From positions 1,054,001-1,118,000 of the forward strand of contig JBLDXI010000015.1 of the NCBI GenBank assembly GCA_047495785.1: 64,000 nt of DNA, in the 5' to 3' direction. The first letter of the stretch is position 1. Each line of letters begins with the position of its first letter. The DNA comes from Lepidodermella squamata. Lineage: Eukaryota; Gastrotricha. The translations under genes were made by a program, and so were the position numbers. The notes below the pieces were generated by a model. The model had not been told where the DNA came from, did no database searches, and worked only from the letters and a program-made list of their open reading frames with translations. This document shows positions 53,678 to 64,000 of the stretch, in pieces.

Positions 53678-54045
53678 TCAGCGGGTAGGCAAGGCAAAGT
53701 CAAAGGCGACAATGACCGATTTCTCTGCGAGTCTTCGACATCGGCCGGCAGAATTGACCCAATCCATGATTGATTTCCGCTGCGACCACTGGGTACCATT
53801 TTGCAGTGAGCGGATGCGGCTTCTATCGTTGTGTCTTCTAAACGTCACGTGAAAACCGGCTGGCAGGTATTTGAGTGGCTTCTTCGAGACAGCGATTTTT
53901 CGTTTCTAGACACGATCGAACCAAGGCAACTGATGATCTTGGGGCTTGATATCGGCCCTCTGTTTCATGAGTTTTGACCACTGATGCTTCGGCCGGCCGG
54001 AGAGCATGACGATGTCGACAACGAATGACCAATAATCAAGTTGCA
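53678..54045 (-). pseudogene. Unidentified coding remnant with an in-frame stop
   Basis: Read on the minus strand, one frame gives about 120 residues of ordinary-looking protein (DYWSFVVDIVMLSGRPKHQW, later WSQRKSIMDWVNSAGRC and VIVAFDFALP) broken by a TAG at 53906-53908. Another coding-like minus ORF (53427-53618) follows after a GATTTCAG acceptor. I recognise no domain. A dead gene or old transposon fragment is most likely. Confidence 0.35.
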
Positions 54046-56574
54046 AACAAGAAAAAATCGTCGAATGAAGTGTTTTTCATTTTTAAACGAAGAATTGTTT
54101 TCGTGAAATTTAAAGTTGGATTTTTTATTTTCTCGAAATGATTATCCAGAAATCACCCCTATGTACCCATTACACCCTTTTCGGGTGCCTAGAGGTGCGC
54201 ATGTAGCATTATGAAATTTCGCGGTGGGATTTCAGATCAGGGGGAAATTTCATTTAGCTACAGAAGCTATAGATTTCAGCTATTTGCTCTAGAATAATCC
54301 TTTATTGCCTCCTATACCGTAATCCGGTACAACACCTACGTCCATGCAAACTTCAATGTGCCGTGCACAGAGAATAGAGTTACCAGAGATGAAACTCTTA
54401 TTGGAAACTTGAAGTTTTAATTCGTTTCGTAAAATTTCATTACGGCGGATCTTTTTCAAATTCGCGCATACATAATTACATGTAAAAAAGGGTGTTTTTC
54501 TACGAGCGATACCCAAAATAGCTCATCATGAGATTCCGATTTTTTTATTTTAATCGATGGGGATTGGTTTTTACTATTACCAGTTCAAAGGATTTCGTAC
54601 GGATATGAACAGTTTTGACGCCACTGTGGTTTTCCTGAAGGTCACTTTTTGGGGGTTCAAAAATATGTGTTTTTGCCTTGACGCCACGGCCACATTCTTG
54701 ATCGGACTATCGTTTTCTTTGGTGGAAATGATAGAACTGAGTCAATATTATCACCATGTGAAATGATTTGTTTACAAAGGCCACCGTTAAAAAATAGTAG
54801 CTAATTCGTCTCGTTTGCCACCGAACTTGGATCGGCTTTCCCACGTTCGGCGTTACTTCCACTGTCAGTTCAACACACCATACCTCACTCTCCAACAGAT
54901 TCCTGTCCTAAATCTGAACTTGTCCAGCAATTATATGTTGTTTTCCCTAACATTGTCAAGCTGCCCCCTCTCTTGGGCGTAAGTAAAATTCTGCCAGTAC
55001 AAGTCCCAATTAGAGCATCCCGCCCCTAATTCGGTCACCTTTTGGGGTTTTTCATAGGCGAGCCAGGTGACATTTTAGAAAATATTCGGCAAATACCACA
55101 AAATTATTGAGGAGTTCTTAGGCTATCGAAAGCCGATTTCCTCAAGTCCGGACGATTATACCATGATTTATGACTAATTTTATAGTCAACTAGACTCTTG
55201 GCTGGAATTAGGACTCTATGGTGCCTTCATTTACGCCTTCAAGTTAATTTTCAGCGGCCGAATTTAGGAAGTAGTCGAAACTAGGGATTTCTGCTCTATT
55301 TGCTGAACAGCGTGAAACTAGATAAATATACCGTAAAATCCGAGAACGCGGGTGCTTATATTCTCGAAGCAACTAAAAACTGAGGGCATAAGTTTCTTTC
55401 TGGGAAGTTGCTATATATTTTAAATGTCACGCCTATTGCTGATAAATATCAAAAATTTACCAAAGTTTAAATGTTTTCATTGGGACGTCAGTCGCCATTC
55501 GGCTTACGGCTTCAATATAGTGTTGCCCAAAAATGTTTGTCAATCACGATTATCGCGATTAAATCGAATTGGATTTACATCATACAGTATTACAGTAGAC
55601 CTTTCCATCCACCGGGGACAATTAGAATGAAAGTGAAAATTTGCGCTCGCGTCGCTGCCTGACGTTCGCATCTGCATTCCCTCTGGCATTTGACACATAG
55701 CCCTGTTTGACTTGTTAGCCTTATTCAGCGTTAATTTGTTCCTTCGCCACTAGCTCAAATTCTCTTTTTGAGCTTTTTGAGCTTTTTGAGCAAAAACGAG
55801 TTTCAGCTGGCGGGCTCTTTTTAACTGTTGGGCCAGGAGTGGGCTAAAAATTCATTAAAATTGAGGAACACAGGTGTAATTTCGTGTCCGCGGCAATTTG
55901 TAGAGCAAAAATAAATTATTATCAATTTAAGAAATCGAACTATCGATGCATTTTTTGAATACGCCAAATAGCCATTAAATGAGGCAAAATGGCATGAATA
56001 TACCCTGATTTCCTGGAATTTTCAGTAAATTAAACATAGTATGCTGGCAACAAATTTCGTTAAATGAGTGAAGCTTTTCCTTAATGTTCGTTCGTGGTGA
56101 TCATTTGAACATCCTCAAGTCCAAGTCACATGAATTCATTCATCTCGCTGACTTGTATGATTTCGATCCAAATTTCGATCCCCGACCACGCTTACCAAGA
56201 AGTGCGGCGTGTGTGAAGGATATATTGCACAATAACAGAACAAGAAGAAATTTGGATAAAATGAGTATAACCAAGAATGTAATTGGATGTGTTACGTGCT
56301 TGTTTATTCAATGTCAAAATATCGATGTTAAGAATCGCAGGTTAGTGAGCCGAAGTCGAGCTAGGGGGTATTTTCGGGCCCCAATTTATTGACAAAAGGG
56401 TTTGTGGGTTTTTTGGGGGTTTTTCCACTTTGGCCTGCCGAACTCTGGGGTACTATATCCCTCACCCTACCGGCCGCAAAAACAGGGTTCTCCGGGCGCT
56501 TACGACCGGAAATTCGGGGATTGTGAACTACTGATCTGTGAACTACTGTTAATAATTGCTATGTAATTCTAGCG

Positions 56575-56780
56575 AGGGCCGTCCGATGTCGGTTTAATTC
56601 TGACGCGCCAGCTAGTTATCTCAAAAAGATCATGCTCGAAGAAATCTCAATTAAAAATCACGAAATATTTTATAATTAATTTAAAATGAAATCATTTAGA
56701 TTTCGCATCGCTTTGATAATAGGTTATTTCAAGAATATAATATCCGTAGAATCAAAGAATATCCGTATTCCGTATACTGG
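56575..56780 (+). repeat. Tandem duplicate of lectin promoter and first exon
   Basis: 56600-56720 and 56962-57090 share TTCTGA-GCGCCAGCTAGTTATCT, then an AT-rich stretch, then ATG plus a ten-residue signal-peptide start (MKSFRFRIALII at 56686; MRSISFCLILI at 57055), each followed by a donor GT. Both are followed by TTCCGTATACTGGCT. The upstream copy has no matching second exon nearby, so it is a broken or alternative first exon. Confidence 0.6.
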
Positions 56781-58792
56781 CTCCGCTTGGTTTCTCTTGA
56801 ATTTCTCTTGGCAATACAAGAGCTTGGTTGCCGGCAGCACAAACCAAACTCCCCCAGGCCGGAAAAACCAGGCCGGAAAATCGGGGTTTGAGATCGCTGA
56901 TCTGGTGTTGATTTCTTGATAACTGCTATAATTTGCCTTGATTAGTCCGTGGGGGGAGCAATTCTGATGCGCCAGCTAGTTATCTAGATACGATTTGGCC
57001 ATGAGAACAAATTAATATTTGGAATAATTAAAATTATTATAATTTTTGTGTAACATGAGATCAATCAGCTTTTGCCTCATTTTGATAGGTAGTCATCGAA
57101 AAATTCTTCCGTATACTGGCTAACGTGTAGCGTTTCTTACAGGGATCGTTTTCCTGCAAGCGGTGATACCTGCTGCTGGCAAGAGAGAACAGAAGCATGG
57201 CAAATGGCACCGAGTTACTCTTGGCGAAAATTCGAATGTAAACTCGAATAAGAATAAAGTCGAGTCGAAAGTGAATTACTACTTTGCGGCTGATGACGGC
57301 AGTGATGAGGCGCCATTGCTGGTGCCCTGGTGGATCTACTACCACCACAAGCCGACTACAACAACTTCAACGACAACGACAACAACGTCAACTCCGACGA
57401 CAACTACTTCTACCCCAACGACAACAACTGCTCCGGTATATCTTGAATGATATATCTGTTCTAAGGAATTGTCCCAACTCCCATTCTCATGCTCATTTGC
57501 ATTTGTTCTGTTACTCTTTTTTCCAACCCAGTATTTTTCATATTCTTTCAAACTTTGAAAACCCTATAACAGTTGCCGAAATATTTCCTTTCCTCGCTGA
57601 CTGCTGGCAACTTCCGTCAACAATTGGATGCCTGTAAGGCTGTACCAGGCGCCCGTTTGGCAACATTTTCATCGCTAGCTGATTTGACGGCGGCCAGCCA
57701 AATTGCATCTACTTCCAACTCGCCTGTCTTCATCGGACTGGTCGCTGATTTCACGTGGGAAGATGGCACTCTCGTTGCGATCGATTCACCTTTCTGGATT
57801 GAAGGCTACGCCCCGGTAAACTTCGGCTCATGTGAGTTTTTATTCATTTGCGGGCCTTATTATTTCCGTGTTCTGAGTTCACAGCCGGTAACATTTCGTA
57901 ATTAAGAAAATTTGGCGAATTCGGTTTGTAAGGCTTGACTCAAGGCCCTATCATACAGGATTTCGAAGTTAACTACGAATTTAAACAAATTTAAACCTGA
58001 CCATAGTATGCGTAATATTTTGCTACGCTTTTTTTCTAATAAAACTGTAACCATGAGAGCGGGGCGAAGAGGCTTCCTATTCTGTGTTCCGCCTGTTCAT
58101 TTTCATTCGCTGATTTGCAGGTATGATGTTGACATCGGGTATGCCTAACGGCTTTGAGGACTTTCCATGCGGTGGAACCACATTAGGTCTTTGCGGTGAT
58201 GTAAGTTCACTGCCTTTTTGTGATAACCTTCATGACGTTGTATTTTAAAGAGTCCGTCAAGCCTTCAAATCACGTCTGTGTCTAGCTCTAGGGACAATCT
58301 GGCAGCTTACTGTGTCAGCATTGGGAAAACGTTGGCCACAATCAAGAATCAAGCGACTTACGACGCTGCTCTGTTGCTAATCGAACCATCGCAAATGATC
58401 ATCGGTGGGAAACGGAGGAACTTGGACTCTTATCACTTTAAGTGCCAAAAAAGTGACCCCAAGTCTCAGAATTAGGCCTAATTATTAGACCCAGATTTCA
58501 GACTTGGTTTCTGGACTTCGAATTTAGACCCAATTATCAGGCCTGAGAAACGGACTTGGATTTCTGGTCTAATTATCAGACTTTTTCCAAGTTTTGGTGG
58601 TTTTTATGAACTCTAAAGACAGCTAACGATGAGTAAATGTAAAACAAAGATGATTTTATTGATTAAAGGCATTAATTGTAGGCATCGTTGCGTCTTGAAA
58701 ATTATTAGGCTTATAATTAAGTGAATTATTGTAAGGGTATATAAAAGGCTCGCTGTGTTACGCAGCGCAAACACAGCTCAACGCTTGTAGGA

Positions 58793-60324
58793 TTATTTCC
58801 AGTCGGCTTCTTCGTCCTTCATAATGGACGGGGTCGCATTGCTGCTTGAATCCCTCGACTTGCTGTCGAGTCTTCTTTGCAAGGCCTTGTCCAGCAGCTC
58901 GACATTGCAGTCTTCGGTGCCATAGCGGCGCAGGACCGCCCAGGTCACAGATTTTCGCATATTCGGCGGGCTCTTAGCCACGCTAATGAAATTCTCACCG
59001 CGTCTACAGTAATAAAAGCTAGATAGTCAGGGAACAAATAGCAACAAGCTTACAATGCTTGATATATATACATGTAGAGTCGATTGGCATAATCGACATT
59101 TCCAGTAGAAGTCTTGAAGATTGTTGCTTCATCGTGAGCGGGAATGCTGAAACCATAGTCCCCGAGACGCAGATTTTCAGTATCAACAACAGTTTGTAGA
59201 GCTTTGTATACCACCTTTCTACCAGGCCTAACTTTTACCTCCGAACTTAGATTAGGCGAGTCACTCTCCGAGGATGAGCCAACGACAATTGGTTGATCTG
59301 ATGAATTGGCCTTGCGTGGCGGCTCATGTGGCCGCTTGGCCGCACTGCCAGATGCTTTCCAGGGACCTGTCGCCAGATCTAAGCGAGCAGACTTCTGAGC
59401 TGTTTGCAATTGCAGATCCGTATTTTCAATTAAAACATAAACTTTTTGGCCCACGTGCCAGTCTTTATAGAAGCTCTCCTTGACAAGAAATCGACACTGC
59501 TTATCCTTTGGCCCAATGTGGTCGGGGGAAATCTTCAATCCTTTAGCTTTCAGAGTCTTCTTGTCTTTGGACGAGTACAACGAAACGAGTTGGCTACTAT
59601 CAGCTCGACCAAAGTCCTCGAATTCGTCATCTTCAGGTTCAGCTGCGCTCGATAGATTTTTCTCCGGCTGTGGCTTCGAACCAGTCGATTTCCCGTAAAT
59701 TGCAGCATCGTCTATCTAGATTTATTACCGATTGGTTGCATTTTCTTGTCAAATAAGTTGTTGTGCTTACCGAGCTTCCTTCAGAGGGAGATTCAAGAAT
59801 AACAACTTTCTTTTTAGGAGGGCGAATTGAGCTTCGATCTTCAAGCTCATCATCGGATTGGCCATCATGGTCACGCTCGGCGTCAACTTGATTTTCAGGG
59901 GCACTGTTGCCCACAGGTTCATGAGTCTCTCCACCGGAAATGTTTTTTGAGTTGGAATTTGCGCTAGCTTCTCGGGGTGTCCAATAAAGCCTGACAAAAT
60001 CAGGATACGACTTGCCATGATCATGAAGTCGCTTTGGGGGTTTTCGAGACATTTAGTTGAAAAATGGAAAGTTTTATCCGTGAAATTGTATACGACAAAC
60101 CAGCCTTCGTAGTTGTTGCACTTTTCCTTGAACGCGCGATCGAGAATGAATTCGGGTTTTGTTTCTGCTCCAGGAACATAAGTTTGGGGATACTTCTTTG
60201 TGCTGACAAAGCCGATGCGAGTAAACATATTAGCTTCAGGTTTGAAGTCCTTGTAACTAATGCTTTTGCCATCAGGAACAACATTCAAACGTGGAGCTGC
60301 GCGATTAGGCCTTCTTTGACCCAT
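58793..60324 (-). pseudogene. Second gene of the piggyBac-like element, unknown nuclear-type protein, frameshifted
   Basis: Exons on the minus strand: 60324-59771, 59715-59054, 59003-58793; the last two junctions are phase-consistent (introns 55 and 50 bases). It starts MGQRRPNRAAPRLNVVPDG and has a compact region (YEGWFVVYNFTDKTFHF, then YPDFVRLYW), a Ser/Asp-rich linker with PPKKKVVILESPSEGSS (possible nuclear localisation), and a C-terminal helical part (NRLYMYIYQALRGENFISV, RKSVTWAVLRRYG). The last part faintly recalls BEN-type DNA-binding domains, but I am not sure. The first exon is one base short: coding passes from one frame to another near 60040-60080 (T-run), so this copy may be broken or misread. 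Probably an accessory, host-derived or regulatory protein of the element. Confidence 0.6.
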
Positions 60325-60555
60325 TTTCGAGGCTAACGTGAAATTATAGAAATTTCTAAGAAATCGGCCCGTTTACAGTTCAACCATAGTACTGTAATAG
60401 AGTCTTATCTATTACGCTTAGTCTTATATCATTTTTCATCGCAATACATTGCATATATTTTTATTTCGTTTTCGAATTTTCATTGAAATTCCGAAACTAC
60501 AACCGGAGTCTCGTAGAGTTGCAGTAGCACAACCTTTTAAGTTTTACTCTTTTTG

Positions 60556-62056
60556 ATGGATGATCCTATAATCTGGCGAGAATTGGACGAGGACTACAAG
60601 CCTAGCCGAGCCTATTTCGAGGAAAAAACTGCACCTGATGAAACTCGGTCGAATGATGCATTTTTTCTCTTCAGGAGAATGATTGGAGCCCAGGTCATTT
60701 TCAACTGGATAGCGGCTTGGACTAAAATCTACGCCTCGAATCAACAATTCGCCTTTGCCCCTCGAGGCAGCCGTAAGTATACTTTTTTGATTGATAAGTA
60801 GTCAGCATAGACTTTTTACGAAGTATTAGCTGGCAAAGATGGCAAAGATCGGTTTATTAGTTATGCCATCTGCCCAGAAAAAGAACTTAAATTTCGCCTT
60901 CTTGTCATTTTAATACCACCAATTATTTACGTTGAAATCATAAAATAATAAAAAAAAACAGGTCGTAGAAGTTGGCGTCCAACTAATGCAAGAGAGATTA
61001 GGATTTGGTTTGGAATATGGCTACTCATGAGCACGGAAAAGTTGCCAACGATTGCCAGTTATTGGTCCAGGAGCCGAGGTTCAAGGCCTCGGATGAGCCG
61101 AAACAGGTTCCAGCTTTTGTGTACTGCGATTTGCTTTGCAAACCCCAATTCTGCTCAGCATCAGCTAGCCACTGATAATTTAGCCGAAATTCGACCGATA
61201 CTTGACCGGCTTCAGATGAACCTCCGCCGTCAAGGAAATCCGCCAAAATGCATGGTTATCGACGAATCTATGATGACCTTTCGAGGTCGGCTGTCGTTTA
61301 GGCAATACATCAAATCCAAAAGTCACCCCTATGGCATCAAAATCTTCGAGCTATGCGATGCATCAGGATGTTGCTACAACTTTGAGGTGTATCAGGGCGC
61401 TCCGAGACCTGAAGCTGAAGTTGCTGATAACAACACCCAATCACTGGTAATGCGATTGATGGCTCGATTCTTGGAGAAAGGTCACCGAACCCACTCCATT
61501 TTTCCCAATTCATTTGTCGTTATTTTCAGGCCACGTGTTATTCTTGGACAACTACTTCACTTCGCACGCCCTAGCGGTTGCGTTACTACAACATTTCACG
61601 CACATGTGTGGCACGATCAGGCGCAATCGTCGCAACAACCCAGCCGACCTTTTCAACCGTGATTTGACCCCAGGTCAAACTGCAGCAATGATTGACAACA
61701 ACGGCGTCGCTGTTTTTCGGATTCGCGAAGCGAATAACAAGTACGTTGCGATGATGTCGACATTTCACGGTCTTAAAAAGAAGATTCACTACTCATCGAG
61801 GCATGGCATTCCAAAGCTTATGTTGACGGCGGTGATAGACTACAATCTGTGTAAGTGCGGTGTTGACCACTCGGATCAGATGCAATCCTACTACCCACCT
61901 ACTCGCAAATCTCGTCGTTGGGTCCGGAAGCTTGCAGTTCATTTCCTCATGAGCCGAGCTGTCGTGAATGTATGGTCAGTAATGCGTAAAAGCAATCAAA
62001 ATTTGTCGTTCCTCAGCGTCGTGAAGTCAATCACAAATGGTCTATTGAAACCATGA
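60556..62056 (+). CDS. piggyBac-family transposase (DDE_Tnp_1_7 type)
   Basis: Exons 60556-60772, 60962-61480 and 61530-62056 give 420 residues with phases 1 and 1. The family's catalytic blocks are present: MVIDESMMTFRGRLSFRQYI with KSKSHPYGIKIFELCDASG (first Asp), HVLFLDNYFTSHALA (second Asp) and KCGVDHSDQMQSYY (third Asp region). It lacks the C-terminal Cys-rich RING-like domain found in many relatives, so it is shorter than the usual 500-600 residues. The frame is intact, so this copy could still encode a working cut-and-paste transposase. An unspliced second intron would remove the second catalytic Asp, which could limit activity in some tissues as in other eukaryotic transposons; that is speculation. 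Confidence 0.9.
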
Positions 62057-62593
62057 GCATCTCATGCATTTCTCATCATTCCTCGTGTGCACAAAAATGA
62101 AATCTTGCCTTCATTTATCATCGGATAATAAAATCATTCGCCAAGTTGTTATTATAAACTTTATTGATATACATATAAAGAGCCAGAGCGCGTGAAAATG
62201 ACGGAAATATTGCAAGGTCTAGAATCTGGATCCAATTTCTAGACCTAAAATCTAGACTTGAAATCTGGGTCTGATAATTGGGTCTAATTTCCGGGTCCAG
62301 AAACCAAGTCTGAAATCTAGGTCTAATAATTAGGCCTAATTCTGAGACTTGAGGTCACTTTTTTGGCACTTAAAGTGTTATTCTTGGATAACTGGCGATC
62401 CCTTCAACAGCGCACTCTTCACCTTGAATGGCCTGCAAACCAGCGAAAATCACTGTTAGGAAAGAATACAAGGTTTCTTATGACGATTTGATCAATTAAT
62501 TTTCCAGGCGTGGTCCTATCCTCGGGTTCGCTTCAAAGAGCTTCTTGCGCAGATACCACTACGGCCGGCCTGTGCGAGCGCACTCAAGGATGA

Positions 62594-62769
62594 TCAGATT
62601 ATTGAATGTTGAAGTTATGACTAATTGAATCCATTTATCGATATCGAGCTAGATGTATAAATGGTTTCGGTGTATTATGTTTAATGTTTAAATAAATAAA
62701 TAAAAATGGTAAACAAAGTAAGTAAATGCAGGTGTGCAACGATATTATTGAAAGTCCGGCAATTCGACA
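62594..62769. other. 3' flank of the lectin gene
   Basis: AT-rich with overlapping AATAAATAAATAAAAA near 62691-62706, which supplies polyadenylation signals on the plus strand for the lectin gene. Confidence 0.45.
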
Positions 62770-63345
62770 ATCCACTGTTAGGTTGTTGATTATCAGTCGC
62801 ATGTAGATGGTGGCAACAGTTTTCCCGGATGGCAATGCTACAACGCATAGATAATTTTTACAGACTTTCGCTAGAAGCAATCGTTCGCCGAGAACCCAAA
62901 TACACCCGACCATTCTAATAGCATTCCTAAAAACTGACAATTATCGACACTTCCGGTTCGGCTCTATCCCGATAAATAAAAAATGGCAAAGTTAAAACTA
63001 ATCTACGTTCTAAATAAAGTAAGCGGCATAATTTTATAGTGGTTTTTGAAGTCTTGCGCGCCATTTAAACTGAACATGGTGTTGTCGAAGGGGTTGCCTG
63101 TTATCCAAGAGTAAAAGACCAATTGTCTCCGTTTCCCACCGATGAAGTATTGGTCTTCCGTAGAAAAAAGCGCCGCAGCAGCCTCAAATGTCGCTTGATC
63201 CTTTATTTACAGCCAGCGGTTTTCCGAGGCCAGCGCAAGTACTGCCAGCGTTCTGTAAGAGCTGAATGGTTTCCGAACTCTTGGATAATAAGTAGCAATT
63301 CGTTTGCTGATCGTAAAAAGAACAGTATACTTACGTTGCCCAGAC
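62770..63345 (-). pseudogene. Decayed C-type lectin domain, opposite strand
   Basis: On the minus strand, 63295-63030 matches exon 5 of the neighbouring lectin: IKDQATFEAAAALFSTEDQYFIGGKRR then YSWITGNPFDNTMFSLNG. One in-frame TAA breaks it before the IKD block. It has no transposon at the site where the neighbour is interrupted. About 90 bases on, after a CAGTTTTTAG acceptor, 62935-62820 reads as a lectin-domain end (GCIWVLGERLLLAKVCKNYLCV). The donor after the first block is lost. It is best read as a decayed paralog, inverted relative to the lectin gene. Confidence 0.65.
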
Positions 63346-64000
63346 ACTACCTGTAGCTACTCCACATAACATGTCGAAAAAGCCTTCACTTGACATCATA
63401 CAAAGTAAAAAAAACTCGGTTTTCACCCAGTTGGAAAAACTGAATTTACCGTGCAGCGTTTACGGAACCCGGTAAATACCAGATGACAACCGAGTTTTTG
63501 CTACTTTTCGCAGTAACCGACCTAGTGCAACCCAGTAAGAACCATGCATCTACGAAATATCGGTTATGAACCTGGTTTGTACCGACTTTGTACCGAAAAT
63601 ATTTCTATGTCCCTATTCCTATTGGATCGCATGATGAATTTCACTCCCCCTCGAAAATTAGGTAGGGTATGCAGTGGGCAACTTCATACAGCTGGCATAC
63701 AGTTCGCAAACGCTATTTTGAAAAATTGGGAAAATTCATGAACAACTTAAGAGTCGTTATTAAGGTCATGTGTAGAAGTAGGAGCCGTTGCGCTGTATGA
63801 TGCCAAGGTCCCAAGTTCGAGCCTCGCTGGTGACGTAAGTTAACTTATCATTAAATTTGTTTAATATTCTTTCAAATATTCGAAGCTCGGTTAGTTCCAA
63901 CCCGGTTTTAACCGTGTTCGATGGAACGCGGTAAAACTCCAAAACCCGGTAATGACCGAATGTGCACAAGGTTTTTTCCCTTTTCGATTAACATGTAAAC
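63346..64000. other. Window end: short diverged repeats, no gene
   Basis: 63405-63500 and 63885-63970 share phrases such as AACCCGGT/GGAACGCGGTAAA and CTCGGTT, suggesting two diverged copies of one repeat. 63775-63838 has a tRNA-B-box-like AGTTCGAGCCT, possibly a SINE head, but without an A box I can trust. Confidence 0.35.

Larger units (their letters stand above)
52227..57054. other. Long intergenic stretch with degenerate remnants
   Basis: No intact gene seen. A coding-like minus-strand remnant lies at 53678-54045. A SINE-tail-like piece is at 56354-56470, and a duplicated lectin first exon with flank at 56575-56780. The plus ORF at 52704-52946 is Cys-containing but has no signal peptide or splice support, so I do not call it. 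The rest is AT-rich spacer. Confidence 0.4.
58434..62377 (+). mobile_element. Two-gene piggyBac-like DNA transposon, 3.94 kb
   Basis: Ends are inverted repeats beginning CACTTTAAGTGCC; about 80 bases are almost identical (two to three mismatches) and similarity fades over about 120 bases. The flanks carry TTAT on both sides (58430-58433 and 62378-62381). Taking TTAT as the target duplication restores the host lectin frame exactly, with the codons for SYSWITG across the site. The family usually uses TTAA; a TTAA also lies just inside each end (58438 and 62370), so the ends could be drawn there, but the host frame then fails. It contains a transposase gene (plus) and a second gene (minus), divergently arranged about 230 bases apart. 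Confidence 0.85.
57055..62593 (+). pseudogene. Secreted two-domain C-type lectin, interrupted by a piggyBac-like element
   Basis: Exons 57055-57088, 57143-57435, 57573-57831, 58121-58200, 58251-58433 continuing at 62382-62454, and 62508-62593. Without the insert all phases fit and give 335 residues. Order: signal peptide; a short charged stretch; a Thr-rich linker (about 75-109); a first C-type-lectin-like domain (GNFRQQLDACKAVPGARLAT, FIGLVADFTWEDG, ending in paired Cys); a second one (AAYCVSIGKTLATIKNQATY, SWITGDPFNS, NHCVVLSSG, GLCE). The EPN/QPD and WND calcium motifs are not evident, so calcium-dependent sugar binding is doubtful. Insertion in exon 5 adds a stop within 60 bases, so the present allele would lose half of domain two. 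Likely extracellular, possibly immune. Confidence 0.78.

Noticed and set aside
58438-62373. Canonical TTAA target duplication for the piggyBac-like element
   Set aside because: TTAA is present just inside the ends, but the inverted repeats extend four bases beyond it, and only TTAT outside them restores the lectin frame.

Overview
Organism. The window is metazoan nuclear DNA. Genes have GT-AG introns, many only 48-60 bases long, with T-rich acceptors of the TTTTCAG/TTTTAG type. There are 7TM receptors, signal-peptide precursors with dibasic sites, a trypsin-fold protease, C-type lectin domains and AATAAA signals. Tiny introns and large receptor arrays fit a compact-genome ecdysozoan such as a nematode or tardigrade, but nothing here fixes the phylum. 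All coordinates were worked out by hand from the sequence and checked by exon phase (summed lengths divisible by three).

Layout. 1-2059: 3' part of a kinase-ankyrin gene with a SINE-like insert in its last intron, followed by a decayed copy of its ankyrin tail. 4430-5272 and 16977-19487: two genes for secreted precursors that together contain three related 16-residue C-x6-C peptides between dibasic sites. 7737-8308: small secreted protein. 9494-10448: single-pass membrane protein. 11496-12383: intronless serine protease. 21731-31126: four class A-like GPCR genes in tandem. 32789-38429: large GTPase / OTU-like locus split by a frameshift, lying between two direct copies of a receptor-gene tail. 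39219-52226: four more class A-like receptors (plus strand) with two intronless GABA-B-like class C receptors (minus strand). 57055-62593: C-type lectin gene interrupted by a 3.9 kb piggyBac-like element. 62770-63345: decayed lectin-domain copy on the minus strand.

How it fits together. Eight class A-like and two class C receptors make one expanding array. Most class A members share exon phases, have DC[FL] in place of the TM3 DRY motif, and six share a Cys-bearing N-terminal ectodomain. Class C genes sit tail-to-tail with class A genes, and a leftover of that junction occurs twice, around the GTPase/OTU locus. Mobile DNA is active here: a Mutator-type foldback with 9-bp target duplication, a pogo/Tc1-type MITE, another foldback, SINE-like pieces and the piggyBac element. 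That element carries a transposase and a divergent second gene, and its removal restores the lectin frame exactly. The best candidates for undescribed biology are the C-x6-C peptide family, the DRY-less receptor array with its class C partners, the GTPase-OTU locus and the two-gene piggyBac.
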